The notes under the pieces: generated by a model | What the model saw: only the letters and a program-made list of their open reading frames with translations | Databases searched by the model: none | What the model was told of the DNA's origin: nothing | Translations under genes and position numbers: made by a program | Part shown: positions 37,329 to 49,759 of the stretch, piece after piece | Layout: each line of letters begins with the position of its first letter | Position numbering within the stretch: the stretch's first letter is position 1 | Assembly (NCBI GenBank): GCA_009192285.1 | Contig: CM018609.1 | Coordinates: forward strand, 699,282 to 763,281 | Origin: Morchella semilibera | Lineage: Eukaryota; Ascomycota; Pezizomycetes; Pezizales; Morchellaceae | Direction: 5' to 3' | Length of the DNA: 64,000 nucleotides

Positions 37329-39096
37329 TGCCGCCGGCACGAGCCAACCCCTTTGGCCCTACTATGCATGTCCCCTCTGCCTTTGCACAGCAACAGGGCG
37401 GACATCCGATGGGAGTAGGCGGAGGTGGGGGGGGAGGTGGGGGGGGTATGCACAGCCTGATGGACACGAATAGGTGAGCCGACCTGTGCCCATTCTATAT
37501 GGGATCAGAGGCGAGGTTGGAGAAAGGGAGAAGGCGATGGGAGAAAGGGGCCTAAGGCTAGACCCTTCAATCTTCGCCTGCTGCTACTTCCCGCACCCTA
37601 AGAGATCCCCGCAACCTTATTTAGATAGCTGCTAAAATGTTAGAATGTAAAGATACCCTTCACAGCAACAGATGTTCAATGTTCAACAAGCCGCTACTAT
37701 TGCTGCCCAAAGAAGCAACCAACAACAACAGCTACAAGCCCAGCAGCAAGCCCAGCAACAACAAGCACAGCAACAAGTACGGGAGCACCTCCAGCAACAA
37801 CAGCAGAGCCTTCTTGGTCTGATGGGTAGAGGCTCTTCAATAAACGGTGGGAATATGCCAGCAGGGTTGGTGCCCAGGCCCGGTATGGGTGCCAACATGG
37901 GCGTTGGGGTTGGCGGAGGCTCTGTAGGTCTCGATGGAAGGCCCAATGGAGCACTATCGCAAGGAGACTCGCAGATTAGAGATGTCTGGGCGGAGGATCT
38001 GAACAGGGAGATGGGTGTTCTTCGAAACATAGTAGATAAGTACCCGTATATTGCTATGGTTAGTTACATTTTGGCTAAGCGCCGAATTCAATTCCTATCC
38101 CCAAGTTCAAGGCCAACTGTGCCTATTATGTGTGCGAAGAGCGACTAAACCCAACCAACTAGGACACTGAATTCCCGGGAATCGTGGCCCGTCCTATCGG
38201 TGCGTTCAAGTCAAAGGCCGATTACCATTACCAAACGCTCCGATGCAATGTCGACATGCTCAAGATCATTCAGCTCGGCATAACTCTTTCCGACGAAAAC
38301 GGAGAACTCGCGAAGGTTGATGGTACCGTCTGTACATGGCAATTTAACTTCAAGTTCTCCCTCAACGAGGACATGTATGCTCAGGAATCTATTGATCTCC
38401 TCACAAAAAGCGGTATCGACTTCGGAAAACATGCCAATCACGGCATAGACGTGTATGCATTTGGTGATCTCCTAATTTCCTCTGGTCTAGTAATGTTAGA
38501 TGAGGTCAAATGGATTTCGTTCCATTCGGGGTATGACTTCGGATATTTAGTCAAGATCATGTCCTGCAAACCGCTGCCAACAGAAGAATCAGAATTTCGA
38601 ACACTGCTTGGAAAATATTTTCCTGCACTCTACGATATTAAGTTCCTCATGAAATCTTGTCGGTCATTGAAAGGTGGTCTACAGGATATCGCGGAGGATA
38701 TGGGTGTTCCGAGAATTGGCCCACAGCACCAAGCGGGGAGTGATAGTTTACTCACCGGTAGCATCTTCTTTGAGATGAGGGATAGATTCTTCGATGGAAA
38801 GATCGACGACTCAAAATTCCTGTATGCCCTCCCTTTCACATAATTTATCCGTGAGCTGACAGATTGCCCCACCTCTTAGCGGTCAAGTATGGGGTCTCAA
38901 TGGTGCTGGTATTTCCCCACCAAATATCAACGGCGCAGGAACAGTTGTCTACAACAACGGTATACCAGTCCCGTCAACACCGACAAATGCGAATGGTAAC
39001 AGAGAGTCTACATCGACGCCTACCGGTAACACAACTCCTGGGCAAGAAAGTCAAAATGCAAGGCAGACTCCTGGTACACCAAGTTTTTTACGGTAA
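37329..39096 (+). CDS. POP2: CCR4-NOT deadenylase subunit CAF1/POP2
   Basis: DEDD-type 3'-5' exoribonuclease of the CCR4-NOT complex that shortens mRNA poly(A) tails. Exons 37329-37445, 37666-38058, 38163-38821 and 38880-39096 give 461 aa. Exon 1 ends in a poly-Gly stretch at a GTATGC donor; this choice keeps the frame, whereas the later GTGAGC donor runs into a stop. The N-terminal region is Gln/Gly-rich. The nuclease domain starts with RDVWAEDLNREMGVLR and has catalytic DTEFPG (Asp and Glu; split from PYIAM by intron 2), YHYQTLRCNVDMLKIIQLG, FHSGYDFGY, and AGSDSLLTG with the last catalytic Asp. The C-terminal tail after GQVWGLNGAG is Thr/Asn/Pro-rich and ends SFLR. Confidence 0.96.
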
Positions 39097-41151
39097 AATG
39101 GGTGGAATGTAGACGTGTTTCGGGGGTGGTGCGGCAACCGCGGTGTCAGGGCATATTGAGTTTTTTTCTCTCTCTCTTTCCTTTCTATTGAAACTTATTA
39201 AAATTCCGGGAAAACAAAGATTCATTTAAAAAACTACTTACTGTCTTCTACTGGGTTTCACACTCCTGGGAGTTGTGCTTTCTTTTTCTTCTACTTCTTG
39301 CATGCGGGTGTTTTGTTTCTGCGCGGGCTTCCTGTTTTCTGTTTTCTTTCTTTCTTACTTATAGTTAGCAAAGGGGTGTGTTATTTGTATGCTTCTTCTC
39401 CCTGTTCACGGGGCATGGGTTACGGCAGGATAAGGTATGATACGCGGGTTTCAATACAATGTTTGTGTGTATGTAGTAGTATTAGTGTGGCTGGAGGGGG
39501 AGGGTGTGCACGCACACTGTATAGTTTGATTTTAGTGCGTAAAACGAATAAGCATGAATAAGGCTATTTGAGTATTTATAGTAAAACCCCAAAAATTATG
39601 AAAGTAAGTATAATACCTGGGCGTTACAAGCAGTTGTTTCTAGATTCTAATCCCACAGTACTTTTTGTTGAATATCATATGTACCGGAATGTATGAAGTG
39701 TATGGGACCCGATTGCTTGATGGACTACTATCCCTTGGATGGATGAAATCGTCGAATCCGCGGCCTAGGCGATATATTCGTTGCTCTTAGTGGTTGGTAA
39801 TAACCATAGGGCCAATCAAGAATACATGTAGCTATTAGGTGCTTGCTTAGGTATTGGCTCAGGAGGGGAAGCTGCGAATTTGACGATTTAAGGGATACAG
39901 AGTGTAAGACTTATATGCATGTAAGTATCTCATAAGCTTTTTGATGACCCGTGGGCCGGCTGCTCGTAATGCAGCATGGCGCCCATCGGTCATGATTTCG
40001 AGCTGTATTGAACAATCGAGTGAGTGATTGTGACGCACTCAACATTTTCGTGGCTTGGGGTTCCTAGGTACATGTACTTACGTGTAGAGGACAGCTTTCT
40101 TATAATGGAACGGACAAACGGTAGGACTATATAAAAATTGATTTTCCCACCAGAAATCGGTGCCTTCTAGGGGTAAAGTAGAACAAGTCTTGCGACAGGG
40201 CTTATGTACAGTGGTAGGTACATGTAAGTACATGTAATAAGTCATGGAATACAACATACTTGTTTTGGTAAAACACCACCAATATTTGGTGTTTGTACTC
40301 TCAGGGCGTTCCGCCACTTATCACCTGACGCTGTACAGGCATCTGCGTGCATTTCTTGCTCAGGAACAATCATACTAACGAAAAGTATGTAGAATATGAG
40401 GTCCTGGTCACTTGTATATATAAATATGACTGGGCTCCAGAAATTAGATCCTGTGGTAAGTTACAGTAGCTACGATCACTCCTTCTCCCGTTATACAGCA
40501 TCTGTTAACTGAAAAACCAACCGCATTTAGGCACTCCCCCAAGTACATAGTAGAGTAAGATAAGGATACATGGGCATGTATAGCGTGAAGCTCTAGATCT
40601 AGGGAGGAAATGGTAGCCTAGCTACTAGCACCATTATGAACTTCTCGAGCCGTACCCCCACGAAACTTTTCACGTTAGGAAACCCCATACATTAAACTTT
40701 ATAAATGCCACTGAGTGGTACAAACGCCTGGGATCATAGGTTGGACCTGCTATTCGCTTCTAGAAGGAGGGAAATAATTAATTAACCTGAACTGCAGCTG
40801 CTCATATCACAAAACTCCTTTCTAAAGATATCGACCCAACAATACTAGGCAGCCTATCTCCCTACGGGCGGTAAAGCACATGTAGCGAGCTACCTAAGTA
40901 CATGTCGTTTTTCATAGCACTAAAGGAAGTTAATTTGATCAAGTTAAAATGCCTTCGCAATATGTCGCGTTAGCACTCCTAAAAGAGCTAAATCTCGCCA
41001 AGCTTTGATTCCCGTGCCCCTCACTAGCCAGCCCCACCATTAAGGCAATCGGTTCAATTGACTCAACGACCCCTCAAAAATCTGTATTTCTAGCTCTCAG
41101 GGGCCCGACTCTAGCTCATAACATACCAGGCAAGAGAAAGAGATAGAGAAA
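39097..41151. other. Intergenic, no gene seen
   Basis: T-rich after CAF1, then AT-rich. TACATGTA copies lie at 39823, 40069, 40219 and 40229 (the last two only 10 bp apart). No conserved reading frame is seen. Confidence 0.45.
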
Positions 41152-42814
41152 ATGGAATACGATACTAAGACAGGTAAGATACACCACAATTGCTCTGAGT
41201 ATTTTGACCCAGAAGCTGATCCTTTACCCCTGAAGCACCGTTCAGGACCTCCGATAGGTCTTCTTTCGCATATGTTTCCGTACGAGATAGATGGCCTGTT
41301 ATTCTGGTACTATTTCCCCAGCTCTAACTCTCACGTTTTTGGTAGGGGCTGATGAGACTAGACACAAGCTATCGATGATGTTTTTAGACATACCATGGCC
41401 TCAAAGGACCCTGAGCATACGAAAGAAGGGAGGACAATCGTGGAGCAGCTCGCTAAGATGAAATATGAGATGCAACATGATCGGGTTGTTACGTGAGTGC
41501 ATAGCTTATATCGTTAAACTCTTCATAAATTTAAATTCTCGACAAGTATTAATTCAAACGTTATTAGGCCCTTGGAAGATGATGGCGAAGAAGATATTAA
41601 GGACTACAACAAAGAGATAGAACAGCTTGGTAACCCTAAGTGGTTTGAGGCCCCTTGGCTGTTTATAGAATGCTATTTATACCGGTGAGTATTGCCATTC
41701 AGCTATCTCAATTATTACTAAATTCTTCCAGCCGAATTCAAGTCTCAATGAATCTCACAAAGACTTGGAAATCACATGATGTTTTCCACCTACAAAAGAA
41801 CACTACCTTCAAGTCTTCTCTCGCTGCGGTTTTAGAGTTGGCTTCAAAATACCGACAGATTGTTGAAGGACCTTCGGCAGCCGAAGAGCTTACCCCTGAG
41901 CAGGCCGCCGAGACAGAAAGACTGCTTTTCATTGAGATGGCAGAGATCTGCCTATGGGGAAACGCCACAGATCTTAGTCTACTCACCAGTCTGTCTTATG
42001 AGGATATTCAAAACTTCAAGGAAGTGAGGCAAGGAAGAAGAGTGAAAAAAACATCCTTGTCAACGATCTTCCAAAAGTCTATGACATGCTCCTGAAGCAG
42101 AAGAGTGAAGGCAAGAAAGAGCGAAGGGTAGACATTGTTCTTGACAACTCTGGATTCGAGCTTTTCGTAGACCTGATTTTAGGAGGCTATCTTCTCCATG
42201 ACGGACTAGCGACAGAGGTTGTATTCCACCCTAAGAGTGTCCCGTGGTTCGTCAGCGATGTCTTGCCAAAGGATTTTGCCGACCTTTTGAACGCACTGCA
42301 CGATCCTGTGACTTACTTCTCGTCCTCAGAGGAGCCTGGTAATAACAATGAGAATAAGATTGAGCCCTTGAGCGATGCTCAGAAATCAGACCTCGAATTC
42401 TTGTTTTCCCACTGGAGTAAGTTCCACGCCGACGGCGAATTTGTGCTCCGTCCTAACAGATTCTGGACAACCGGCGGGTCCTACTGGCGTCTCCCGAAGA
42501 CTGCCCCGGAACTCTTCAAAGACCTGCAGAAATCAGAACTGGTCATTTTTAAGGGAGATCTCAATTATCGGAAGCTTACCGGTGATGCTGACTGGAACCC
42601 TACCACAAAGTTTGAGGAGGCCATTGGGCCACTTGGAGAAGTTGGGAGCGGCATCAGAGTGCTTGCACTTCGAACCTGCAAGGCTGATGTTGTTGTGGGA
42701 CTTCCTGAAGGGAAGGATGAGGAGCTGAGGGCTGGTGATTCGGCTGGCGAGGGAAGAAAGTGGGCATGGAGCGGCAAATGGGCCGTCGTCGAATTCTGGG
42801 ATGGGAAGGCGTAA
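41152..42814 (+). CDS. ARMT1-type damage-control phosphatase (DUF89)
   Basis: Metal-dependent phosphatase of the DUF89/ARMT1 family (yeast YMR027W), thought to remove harmful sugar phosphates. Exons 41152-41173, 41236-41306, 41362-41492, 41568-41684 and 41732-42814. Splicing the first two gives MEYDTKTA then PFRTSDRSSFAYV, and the third begins TQAIDDVFRH; unspliced reading gives no family match. Conserved blocks: WLFIECYLYRRI, LWGNATDLSLL, IVLDNSGFELFVDLI with metal-binding Asp/Asn, VIFKGDLNYRKLTGD, RTCKADVVVGLPEG and SGKWAVV. One base is missing in exon 5 near GG 42020-42021: NFK is followed by EARKKSEKNILVND only in the shifted frame. With it the protein is 474 aa, normal for the family. 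A strong GTAAGT donor at 42811 could instead splice to 42880 and add a short tail ending at 42907. Confidence 0.88.
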
Positions 42815-43558
42815 GTCTCGGCTTAATGCCATTGAGCTGAACATTTAACTACCTTAATTGATGTTTCAATGCTTTCTAGATTTAGATATGTTGGAATAGA
42901 AAAATGATACCAAATGATTTTACCCTTGAATCCGGATGTTGACATTCCGTTACATAAAATATTTGGACGAAAATTATTGTAGTGGTCGGTCTTTACTTGC
43001 CCCGAGATCAATATACAAGTGTTTGTTTCTGTTCGTTAATATGATTTACATGTGAGATATGGGGTCATTGATTGTCACACGAGATTCTTTAACCCCTCCC
43101 CGGATTAACTCCGGCTGCTCGCCCTTGCAGCTGTTACCACAAAGGCTCTATTTTTTGAGTTATTTCTGGGTTCCGCCCTGGCAGAACTGATTGTTTACGT
43201 ATCAGACGGATTCCAAATGCAGGTATGATTGACGTCAGCGGAGTAACGGGAACAGGTACCTTACAATTCAAATATCAGAAACCCCGAAGTACCATGTTAC
43301 CCCGCAAAATATTGACCCACCGTTGCTAAATGTAACCTTATTAGTTGAGGAAATCATTGGCTTTAGGCTGATTGGGTAGACAGGGAATTGAGGGATGTCC
43401 AAATGAAGGAGGTTGCATACTACAGTGTAGAAAGATACTACCTGAGCAGGTATAAAAGATGCAAAGGAGAACATGTTTTTTTTTCTTTCACTTCTAGGTA
43501 ATAGTATCTCGCTCACGGTCTAACTATCACTCGATAAAGACCACGTGATCAATTAGCT
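42815..43558 (+). promoter_or_regulatory. Intergenic, GH43 promoter region
   Basis: No conserved reading frame is seen. The right end carries the TATA box and start region of the GH43 gene. Confidence 0.5.
43451..43457 (+). promoter_or_regulatory. TATA box (TATAAAA)
   Basis: TATAAAA lies 102 bp upstream of the GH43 start codon, a typical distance for a regulated fungal gene encoding a secreted enzyme. Inference from position and motif only. Confidence 0.5.
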
Positions 43559-45284
43559 ATGTTGCTCAGATCTAACTTAGTTGCCCTAGGGGCCGTCCTG
43601 TTCTCCAGCGCCGTCAATGCCTCTCTCCAAATTGTGAGTTCAAGCCTTGTTTTCGATATGTGTAATATAGCTCCCACTTAATCAGACCCTCTAATAAACC
43701 TCAGGTCTCCGGTGGTTCCTGGACCGACAATACAGGTATGCACATCCAGGCGCACGGCGCTGGTGTCATAAAAGTCGGATCCACTTACTACCTCATCGGC
43801 GAAAATAAGCTCGATGGCTACTCCTTCCAATCGATCCGCTGCTACTCCTCTACCAACCTGATCGACTGGACCTTTGTCAATAATCTTCTCACGCTGCAAG
43901 ACTCTGGAGATCTCGGGCCAAACAGAGTCGTTGAAAGGCCAAAGGTCTTGTACAATTCGGCAACTAGCCAATATGTCATGTACATGCATGTTGACTCCAG
44001 CAACTATGCTGATGCAAGGGTTGGTGTTAGTACCAGTAGTAGCGTGTGTGGATCCTATACCTATAGGGGTAGCTTCAGACCGTTGGGATTCCAGAGTAGG
44101 GATATGGGACTATACCAAGACACCGATGGGGCAGGGTATTTGTTGACTGAGGATGTGAGTTTTGTCATTCATTGGCTTTGGTGGCGGTGAACAGAGCTGA
44201 CAGAGTTTCGAAAAAGAGAGAAAACGGTCTGAGGATTGACCGTTTGTCGGATGATTACCTCAATGTGACATCCAATGTTTATACCTGGGCGGAGAAATAT
44301 GAGTCCCCGGCAGTCATCAAGAAGAATGGGGTGTACTTTATGTTTGCGAGTCAACTTACCGGTTGGAGTATGTTCCTCTTTACCAAAGACTAGCGCAAAC
44401 TGGAAATACTGACTGGGGCACGTTATCTACAGATGCAAACGATAACAAGTATTCTACTGCGACAAGCCTGAGCGGGCCATGGTCAGCATGGGCAAATTGT
44501 AAGTAAATATCATGTCTCGGAGTTGAAAAGATCCTAACCTTTGAAAACTAGTCGCAACTACCGGGTCCAATACTTACACGTCTCAGACAAACTATGTTCT
44601 CACCATTGGCGACATGGTTATGTAAGATCCTAACCTCGAAAATTAAGCTGAATCACTTATATTAATATCTTGTTTTAGGTATATGGGTGACCGCTGGGTT
44701 TCTTCCAACTTGATGTCCTCCACGTAAGTCCTCGCAATTCTCTTTAGTCTCAAGCCATTAACGTATAACTCCATCCTCGCAGTTATGTCTGGCTCCCCCT
44801 TACAATCTCCGGCACCACCGCCTCCTTAACTTGGTACTACAACTGGGTCATCAACGCTGTCGCTGGCACTTGGTCCACACCACCCGCCGACAACTCCTAC
44901 GAGGCCGAGTCTAGCACAAACACCCGGTCTAGTAGTACACAACTCCTCTCATGCAGCGACTGCTCTGGTACCACCTCTGTTGGATACATTGGCGGCTCTG
45001 CTGGCGCCACCCTCACATTCAATGGTATTTCATCCTCTGCCACGACCAGGACCACCATTAGGATGAGATACACAAACGGTGACACTACACAACGATTTGC
45101 GGACATCACGGTCAACGGCGTCACGCAGAGAATTGCATTTGTGCCGACTGGTGGCGGGCAGATCACCGGCGTGGCGAGTATAACAGCCAACTTGAACAGC
45201 GGAACGAGCAACACCCTGACGGTTGCGGGGGTTGATGGTGGCTATGCTCCGGATGTTGACCGCATCGTGGTGCCTGTTTCGTAG
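43559..45284 (+). CDS. Secreted GH43 glycosidase, exo-1,3-galactanase-like, with CBM
   Basis: Secreted glycoside hydrolase, most like GH43 subfamily 24 (exo-beta-1,3-galactanase), acting on arabinogalactan of plant cell walls. Exons 43559-43633, 43705-44154, 44217-44367, 44433-44498, 44552-44621, 44679-44723 and 44783-45284 join without frame breaks to 452 aa. A signal peptide covers about residues 1-21 (MLLRSNLVALGAVLFSSAVNA). The five-bladed beta-propeller shows WTDNTGMHIQAHGAGVIK, YYLIGENK, RPKVLYN, DMGLYQDTDGAGYLLTED, YESPAVIKKNGVYFMFASQLTGW (probable acid Glu in YESP) and MYMGDRW. From about residue 320 a CBM35-like module follows (YEAESSTNTR, VGYIGG, RMRYTNGD, ITVNG, VDGGYAPDVDRIVV). 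In the characterised basidiomycete enzyme the usual Asp base is absent; I cannot settle that here. Confidence 0.87.
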
Positions 45285-46188
45285 ATGGACAGTCTTATCT
45301 CTGCGCTGTAATGATATGTATGCAACTGCTGTTTGTGTATATATAGTCGATTGATACAGCGAAGGATATTCGTTTAAAATTTATTCACTCTTCTCCTTTC
45401 GATCCATCTTTGCGAGTCCTTCAAGTATTAGTTTCGGGCATTTTAGATCAGTAGGCCGGTTGGCACATTTGGGACAACCAGCCCAAATACCGTCCTTAGG
45501 TGACCCCAAGTGATCCAGCTCTTCTTGTCATTTCACCCGCAGACACCCCTCCAGCCAACCCCCCCCCCCCCCCAAACTAATTCTCCTACAGTCCCATGAT
45601 CGAACCCAACCCACCTACCTACTCCCCCGCACCATCACCACAAATCACTCGCCCCTAGCAACCCCAACCACAACCCCCTCCTTCTCCACACCCATCCAGT
45701 CCGCGGTCCTTCACCCCCCCCCCCGGGAAGTCTCGCCGTGGCGTGGCGTGGACGGAGTTCCTGGCGTAGGCTGCGGCGCGGCGCGGCGTGAGTAGTGCTT
45801 GTGGGTGTAGGCGTGGTGTGTGTAGTGTGGTGTGTGTGGGGCGTGGGATGGGTATACGGCAATTAAGCCATTTCCCAAAATCTGTGTTGATGCCGTTGGA
45901 GATGGCTTGGTTCGGCATGGGGGGTTTTTCAGGGTCGGTCGTCGGCGTCGTAGAGGCTGGTCTTTGTAGTTAGTTGTGGATGGTGTTTTATGCTAGTGAA
46001 TGTCTGGAAGCATGTAAGTATGTACATGTAGTGAATTAATACAACCAACTAAACAGCATCCGCGAGTCACCTAAGACCAAGAAACCAAGAGAGATAGGAA
46101 TGATGAAGCTCGATTATTACAACTATGTTTCTAATTCTAACTATCTACCTGTCTCTAACCTAAAAATCACACCGTGCATCACCCCCCA
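45285..46188. other. Intergenic between convergent genes
   Basis: C-rich with homopolymer C runs near 45.56 and 45.72 kb. The high-GC open frames on both strands look like compositional artefacts. One TACATGTA lies at 46023. Confidence 0.5.
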
Positions 46189-47607
46189 TCACTCCGCCAC
46201 CGAGTGACACCCCATGACCGCATCAGATACGGACCCCCCACCCCGCCACACTGCGATCCCACTGCCACCAGGCCGCCGTCCCCCCGCCCCAGCACCACGC
46301 GCCCATGCCGCCCCCCACTTCCACACACTCACCGGCACCGTCTGGATCGCCCACACGCCGCCGTAGCGCAGCTCCTCAAAGAAGCTCCCGCTCGTCGCCA
46401 CGAGCCACAAGACAGCCCACACGTAGCTGCGCCGCCGCCGGGGGGGCCACGCGCGCGCAACCGCAAGCTCCGCCGCCACGCCCACGGGCTGGAGCCAAAA
46501 GAACCGAGCGGACCCCCAGCCGTCGCCCGAGCGCGTGTGGGCGCCCGCGTAGTGCAGGGCGCCCGAGAGGACGAACGGGAGGACGAGGTGGGCGGCGGCG
46601 GCGGCGGCCGAGTCTCTTTGGAGCTGGTGGCGGCGCGCGAGGTGGCGGGAGGGCGCCGTGAAGACGTGCTTGAAGAGGCCGTGCCACCCTCTGCTCCACC
46701 AGCCGGCTATGCCGCCGCCCCAGTCGCCGGCGGCCCAGCGGCCGAAGAGGTTTGGCCAGGAGCTGTGGTGGAGGTGGCGCCGCCTCCAGCCGGTCGAGGT
46801 GCCGAGGAGTGAGCCGGTGAGGACGGCGCTCACGGCGACGACGGTGTAGGCGCCGTTCATGGCGACGTAGATGAGGGTGCCTTGGAGGAGGTGGCGCGAG
46901 GTGTATAGAAGTGCCCGGTACGGCAGTCCTGACATGCCGGGCGGGATTGCGGGGAAGCCGAGCGGCGGAGGGTGCTGCTGGGGCTGGGTGCTCGGCGAGA
47001 AGAGGGTGGGATATACGGGTCCTCTGGGGAAAGAGCTCTCATACGAGTTCCCCGGAGGGATGTAGTATGCCCGGTCGACATGGTGCATGAAGAACATGGC
47101 CAGGTCAAGCCATGCCCAGGTCCAGAGTATCGTGTTGAAGCGGCGCCGTAGGTAGATGCCCCTGGACTCGACCTCTTCTGTCGAGAGGGGCGGTATGGAG
47201 CGTATTTTCCAGGACCAGCCGATGCCGCGCATGGTGAGTAGTAGGTCGAGGGTCCATCCTATTCGACGCTTCAGGTCGTGTGGGTATGCTTCTCCTTCTC
47301 CTTCCTGTTCCTTTTCGTTTTTGTTCGCTCCTTCTCCTATAGGGAGCCTTCGGAACTCAGTACGTGGGTCCCGGAGTAGGAGGAGCTCGATAGAGCAGAA
47401 AGCGTGGTACGCTACATAGGAGCCTACCACGTAGCTAGCGGGTATGCTTGTAGATGTAGTTTGTAGGAGATTATAGTAAGATAGTACCAATAGGGGTAGT
47501 ATCGTAGTAGCGGCCAGGAGGCGGTTGGGAATCATGAGGGCGATCCATAGGAGGAGATATGGCGTAGCTACCTCGTGGAGAAGAAGAGGTCTTTTTGGGG
47601 TTTCCAT
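46189..47607 (-). CDS. Wax-synthase-like MBOAT membrane protein
   Basis: A multi-pass membrane O-acyltransferase-like protein of the fungal wax-synthase/MBOAT_2 group, often acetyltransferases of secondary metabolism. The start at 47607 gives METPKRPLLLHEVATPYLLL; a further in-frame ATG at 47640 is possible. The single exon encodes 472 aa. Hydrophobic segments include LLLWIALMIP, AATTILPLLVLSYYNLL, a central pair around TILWTWAWLDLAMFFMHH and IYVAMNGAYTVVAVSAVLTG. The family core appears as WPNLFGRW, then WWSRGWHGLFKHVF, and the HLVLPFVLSGALHYAG segment with the putative catalytic His. The C-terminal half is very GC-rich (Arg/Gly/Ala), unlike its neighbours. No biosynthetic partner genes are nearby. 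The substrate cannot be predicted. Confidence 0.8.
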   Translation of the reverse strand: METPKRPLLLHEVATPYLLLWIALMIPNRLLAATTILPLLVLSYYNLLQTTSTSIPASYVVGSYVAYHAFCSIELLLLRDPRTEFRRLPIGEGANKNEKEQEGEGEAYPHDLKRRIGWTLDLLLTMRGIGWSWKIRSIPPLSTEEVESRGIYLRRRFNTILWTWAWLDLAMFFMHHVDRAYYIPPGNSYESSFPRGPVYPTLFSPSTQPQQHPPPLGFPAIPPGMSGLPYRALLYTSRHLLQGTLIYVAMNGAYTVVAVSAVLTGSLLGTSTGWRRRHLHHSSWPNLFGRWAAGDWGGGIAGWWSRGWHGLFKHVFTAPSRHLARRHQLQRDSAAAAAAHLVLPFVLSGALHYAGAHTRSGDGWGSARFFWLQPVGVAAELAVARAWPPRRRRSYVWAVLWLVATSGSFFEELRYGGVWAIQTVPVSVWKWGAAWARGAGAGGRRPGGSGIAVWRGGGSVSDAVMGCHSVAE

Positions 47608-49759
47608 ATATATATTGTTTGTCGCGGAGTGTAATTGCATCTATCACCAGTTGGTTCAGCTTGACACTCCCTTTTTTCGTGAGGCTCGGAAGTACATACA
47701 ACGACGTATGATGTCATGGCATCGCGAGAACGATGAGGTGAAACATTGATCTTCGAGGGGAACCCTGGAATTAAGATATCCAATAGTATTCATGTAAATA
47801 TCTACGTAGCTAATAGGATTACTTTATTAGCACAGTAGAAGTTTCGATCTTTGTTGTCTTTGGGATCAGTGATAATAAAAAGAAAATATGGAGCCGACCT
47901 GTTGTGGGGCTGTGGAGATAGAGGGTTAACGGTGAGATTCCGGTTCATCGGGTTTGTGCCTATTCCTTTTGCGATTGCCTCCTACTAGAAGAATTTTAAA
48001 GCAGAAATCCCAGTCCGAGTTTGATCGTTGGGAAATGGACTGAGGATGCACGTGAACCAAACAGTACCTACAGTTGATGATGCGCATCTGTAATTATAAT
48101 ATCGGCCCAGCTCCTATGATTATAACGCATTAAAAGGGGCAACTTAGCATACTTCATATACATGTCAAAGACTGCATGCATACATGAACTTGGAACGAGT
48201 GGCAGTAAACGTTGTGATGGATCATGATGCGACTACAACCAGTCGCAGTAAGCCACAAACTACCACCCTATAGCTATAGTAACGGTATTGATTTATAAGA
48301 CCAACTCACAACAACCATATATCCATACTTAAAGAAAGTTCCTTCGCAACTAAGCCACTACGAGCAGGAGGTGATTCGCATACCGACCTGTGATTCGGCC
48401 TTGCTATAAACTGACATGTAGCTTCCAACTTTCCACAACAACTTAGACTTCGCATACGACTCCATGACTCTACGCCTCCCCGGCACTACCAAGATACACA
48501 AGCCGCCCAAACCATGGCCCCAATGGGTCAAATCACGACCTGAACGTAACCCAGGTCTTGGTTTTTGTAAAGTCTTGCTTGACTGTTTGGTTGGAAGTCT
48601 CAAACAGCCCGTAAACTTTCCACTTAGCGCCAGCATATCAGCTGCTGCAGTACAGAAGTATGATGCCCCAGACGCCTGTCCATTCGTGTCTATAATGCGG
48701 CCCTCTACAACAACAACCCGCCTGCCGATCCACAGATGCGGCCAGTGACTACATCATGTATTATACTGCCTCCCCGTGTATCCGCCGTGAAACCTCGATC
48801 ACATCATTGATATATAGACCAATTACAACGTAGTCCAATGATGCTATCCCTTAGCTACTCGCTTCGTGATATTACAGACCAACATCTTGTCCACGGTGTA
48901 ACCTAGGCTCCCAACGCCGCACCCTCTGCCGTTTCGCTGGATGGGGGTTAACTACATGTATGTATAACCGCGACCCAGGTACTCCGAGAGAGCGATTGCA
49001 TACGATCGATGAACTCTTTGGCAGGTGACCGACCATCCATGCTTTACCAGTACGTACATCTTTGTAGTTTCTTTTTTAATCACAGACTATCACTCACTTT
49101 CCATGTTTGTCTGTTTGTGCACCCCGCCAAGTACATGTTATGTAGTTACCCCTGTTCCTCCCCGAGCTGTACGGCCCGTGTCTAAGATTCTCACGCTACT
49201 TAACCACGTGCACACATACCGGCCCGCCCCGTCGAGCGTCGGGCTAAAGCGACAATTAACCCCCAACGGTTACGGAGCTCCTTCATGGACATACATACCC
49301 AGGGAGCTTCCCCCCCCCCTCCTCCCTGCAAACCTAGAAGGGCATGGCAGCACGTAATCGGTATTTTGTTACTCTCAGTCAGCTAGCTGCTATTAGTATA
49401 CAGCTCCCACGCCGCAGAATTAAGTACCCAACCCATTGAGACCCCGGACGTCGCACCGTACGACTTTTTTCTTTTCTTTTTTCTTTCTCTTCTCCCAAAG
49501 CTCCCTGTTGCGCCCATGACGTGGGAGCATAAGTCTTCAATCCGATTCCTGGGAACATGTATGTAGACAAGAATACGCCCCCTAGGCCTAGTGGCTGGAA
49601 AATACATATTACACACAAACAGCCCGGCGGTTATGCAGTACTTGGCTGGCTCGAGTCGTGTCGCATTTTGTATGTGGTTGTTGGTATGTACACACCTACG
49701 GCTTCTAAGTTGGGGGATGTGTAAGGCCTATATCATGCAGCCGTCACGCCGCCAGCGGT

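Noticed and set aside
37446-37473. CAF1 exon 1 extended to the GTGAGC donor
   Set aside because: This reading meets a TGA in frame; the GTATGC donor after 37445 keeps phase, so no frameshift needs to be assumed.
41174-41352. Unspliced continuation of ARMT1 exon 1
   Set aside because: It has no resemblance to DUF89; splicing at 41173/41236 and 41306/41362 gives conserved FAYVSVRDRWPVIL and TQAIDDVF.
46174-46812. 212-codon plus-strand frame
   Set aside because: Opposite the GC-rich MBOAT exon; Pro/Arg/Ala-rich reading explained by composition.
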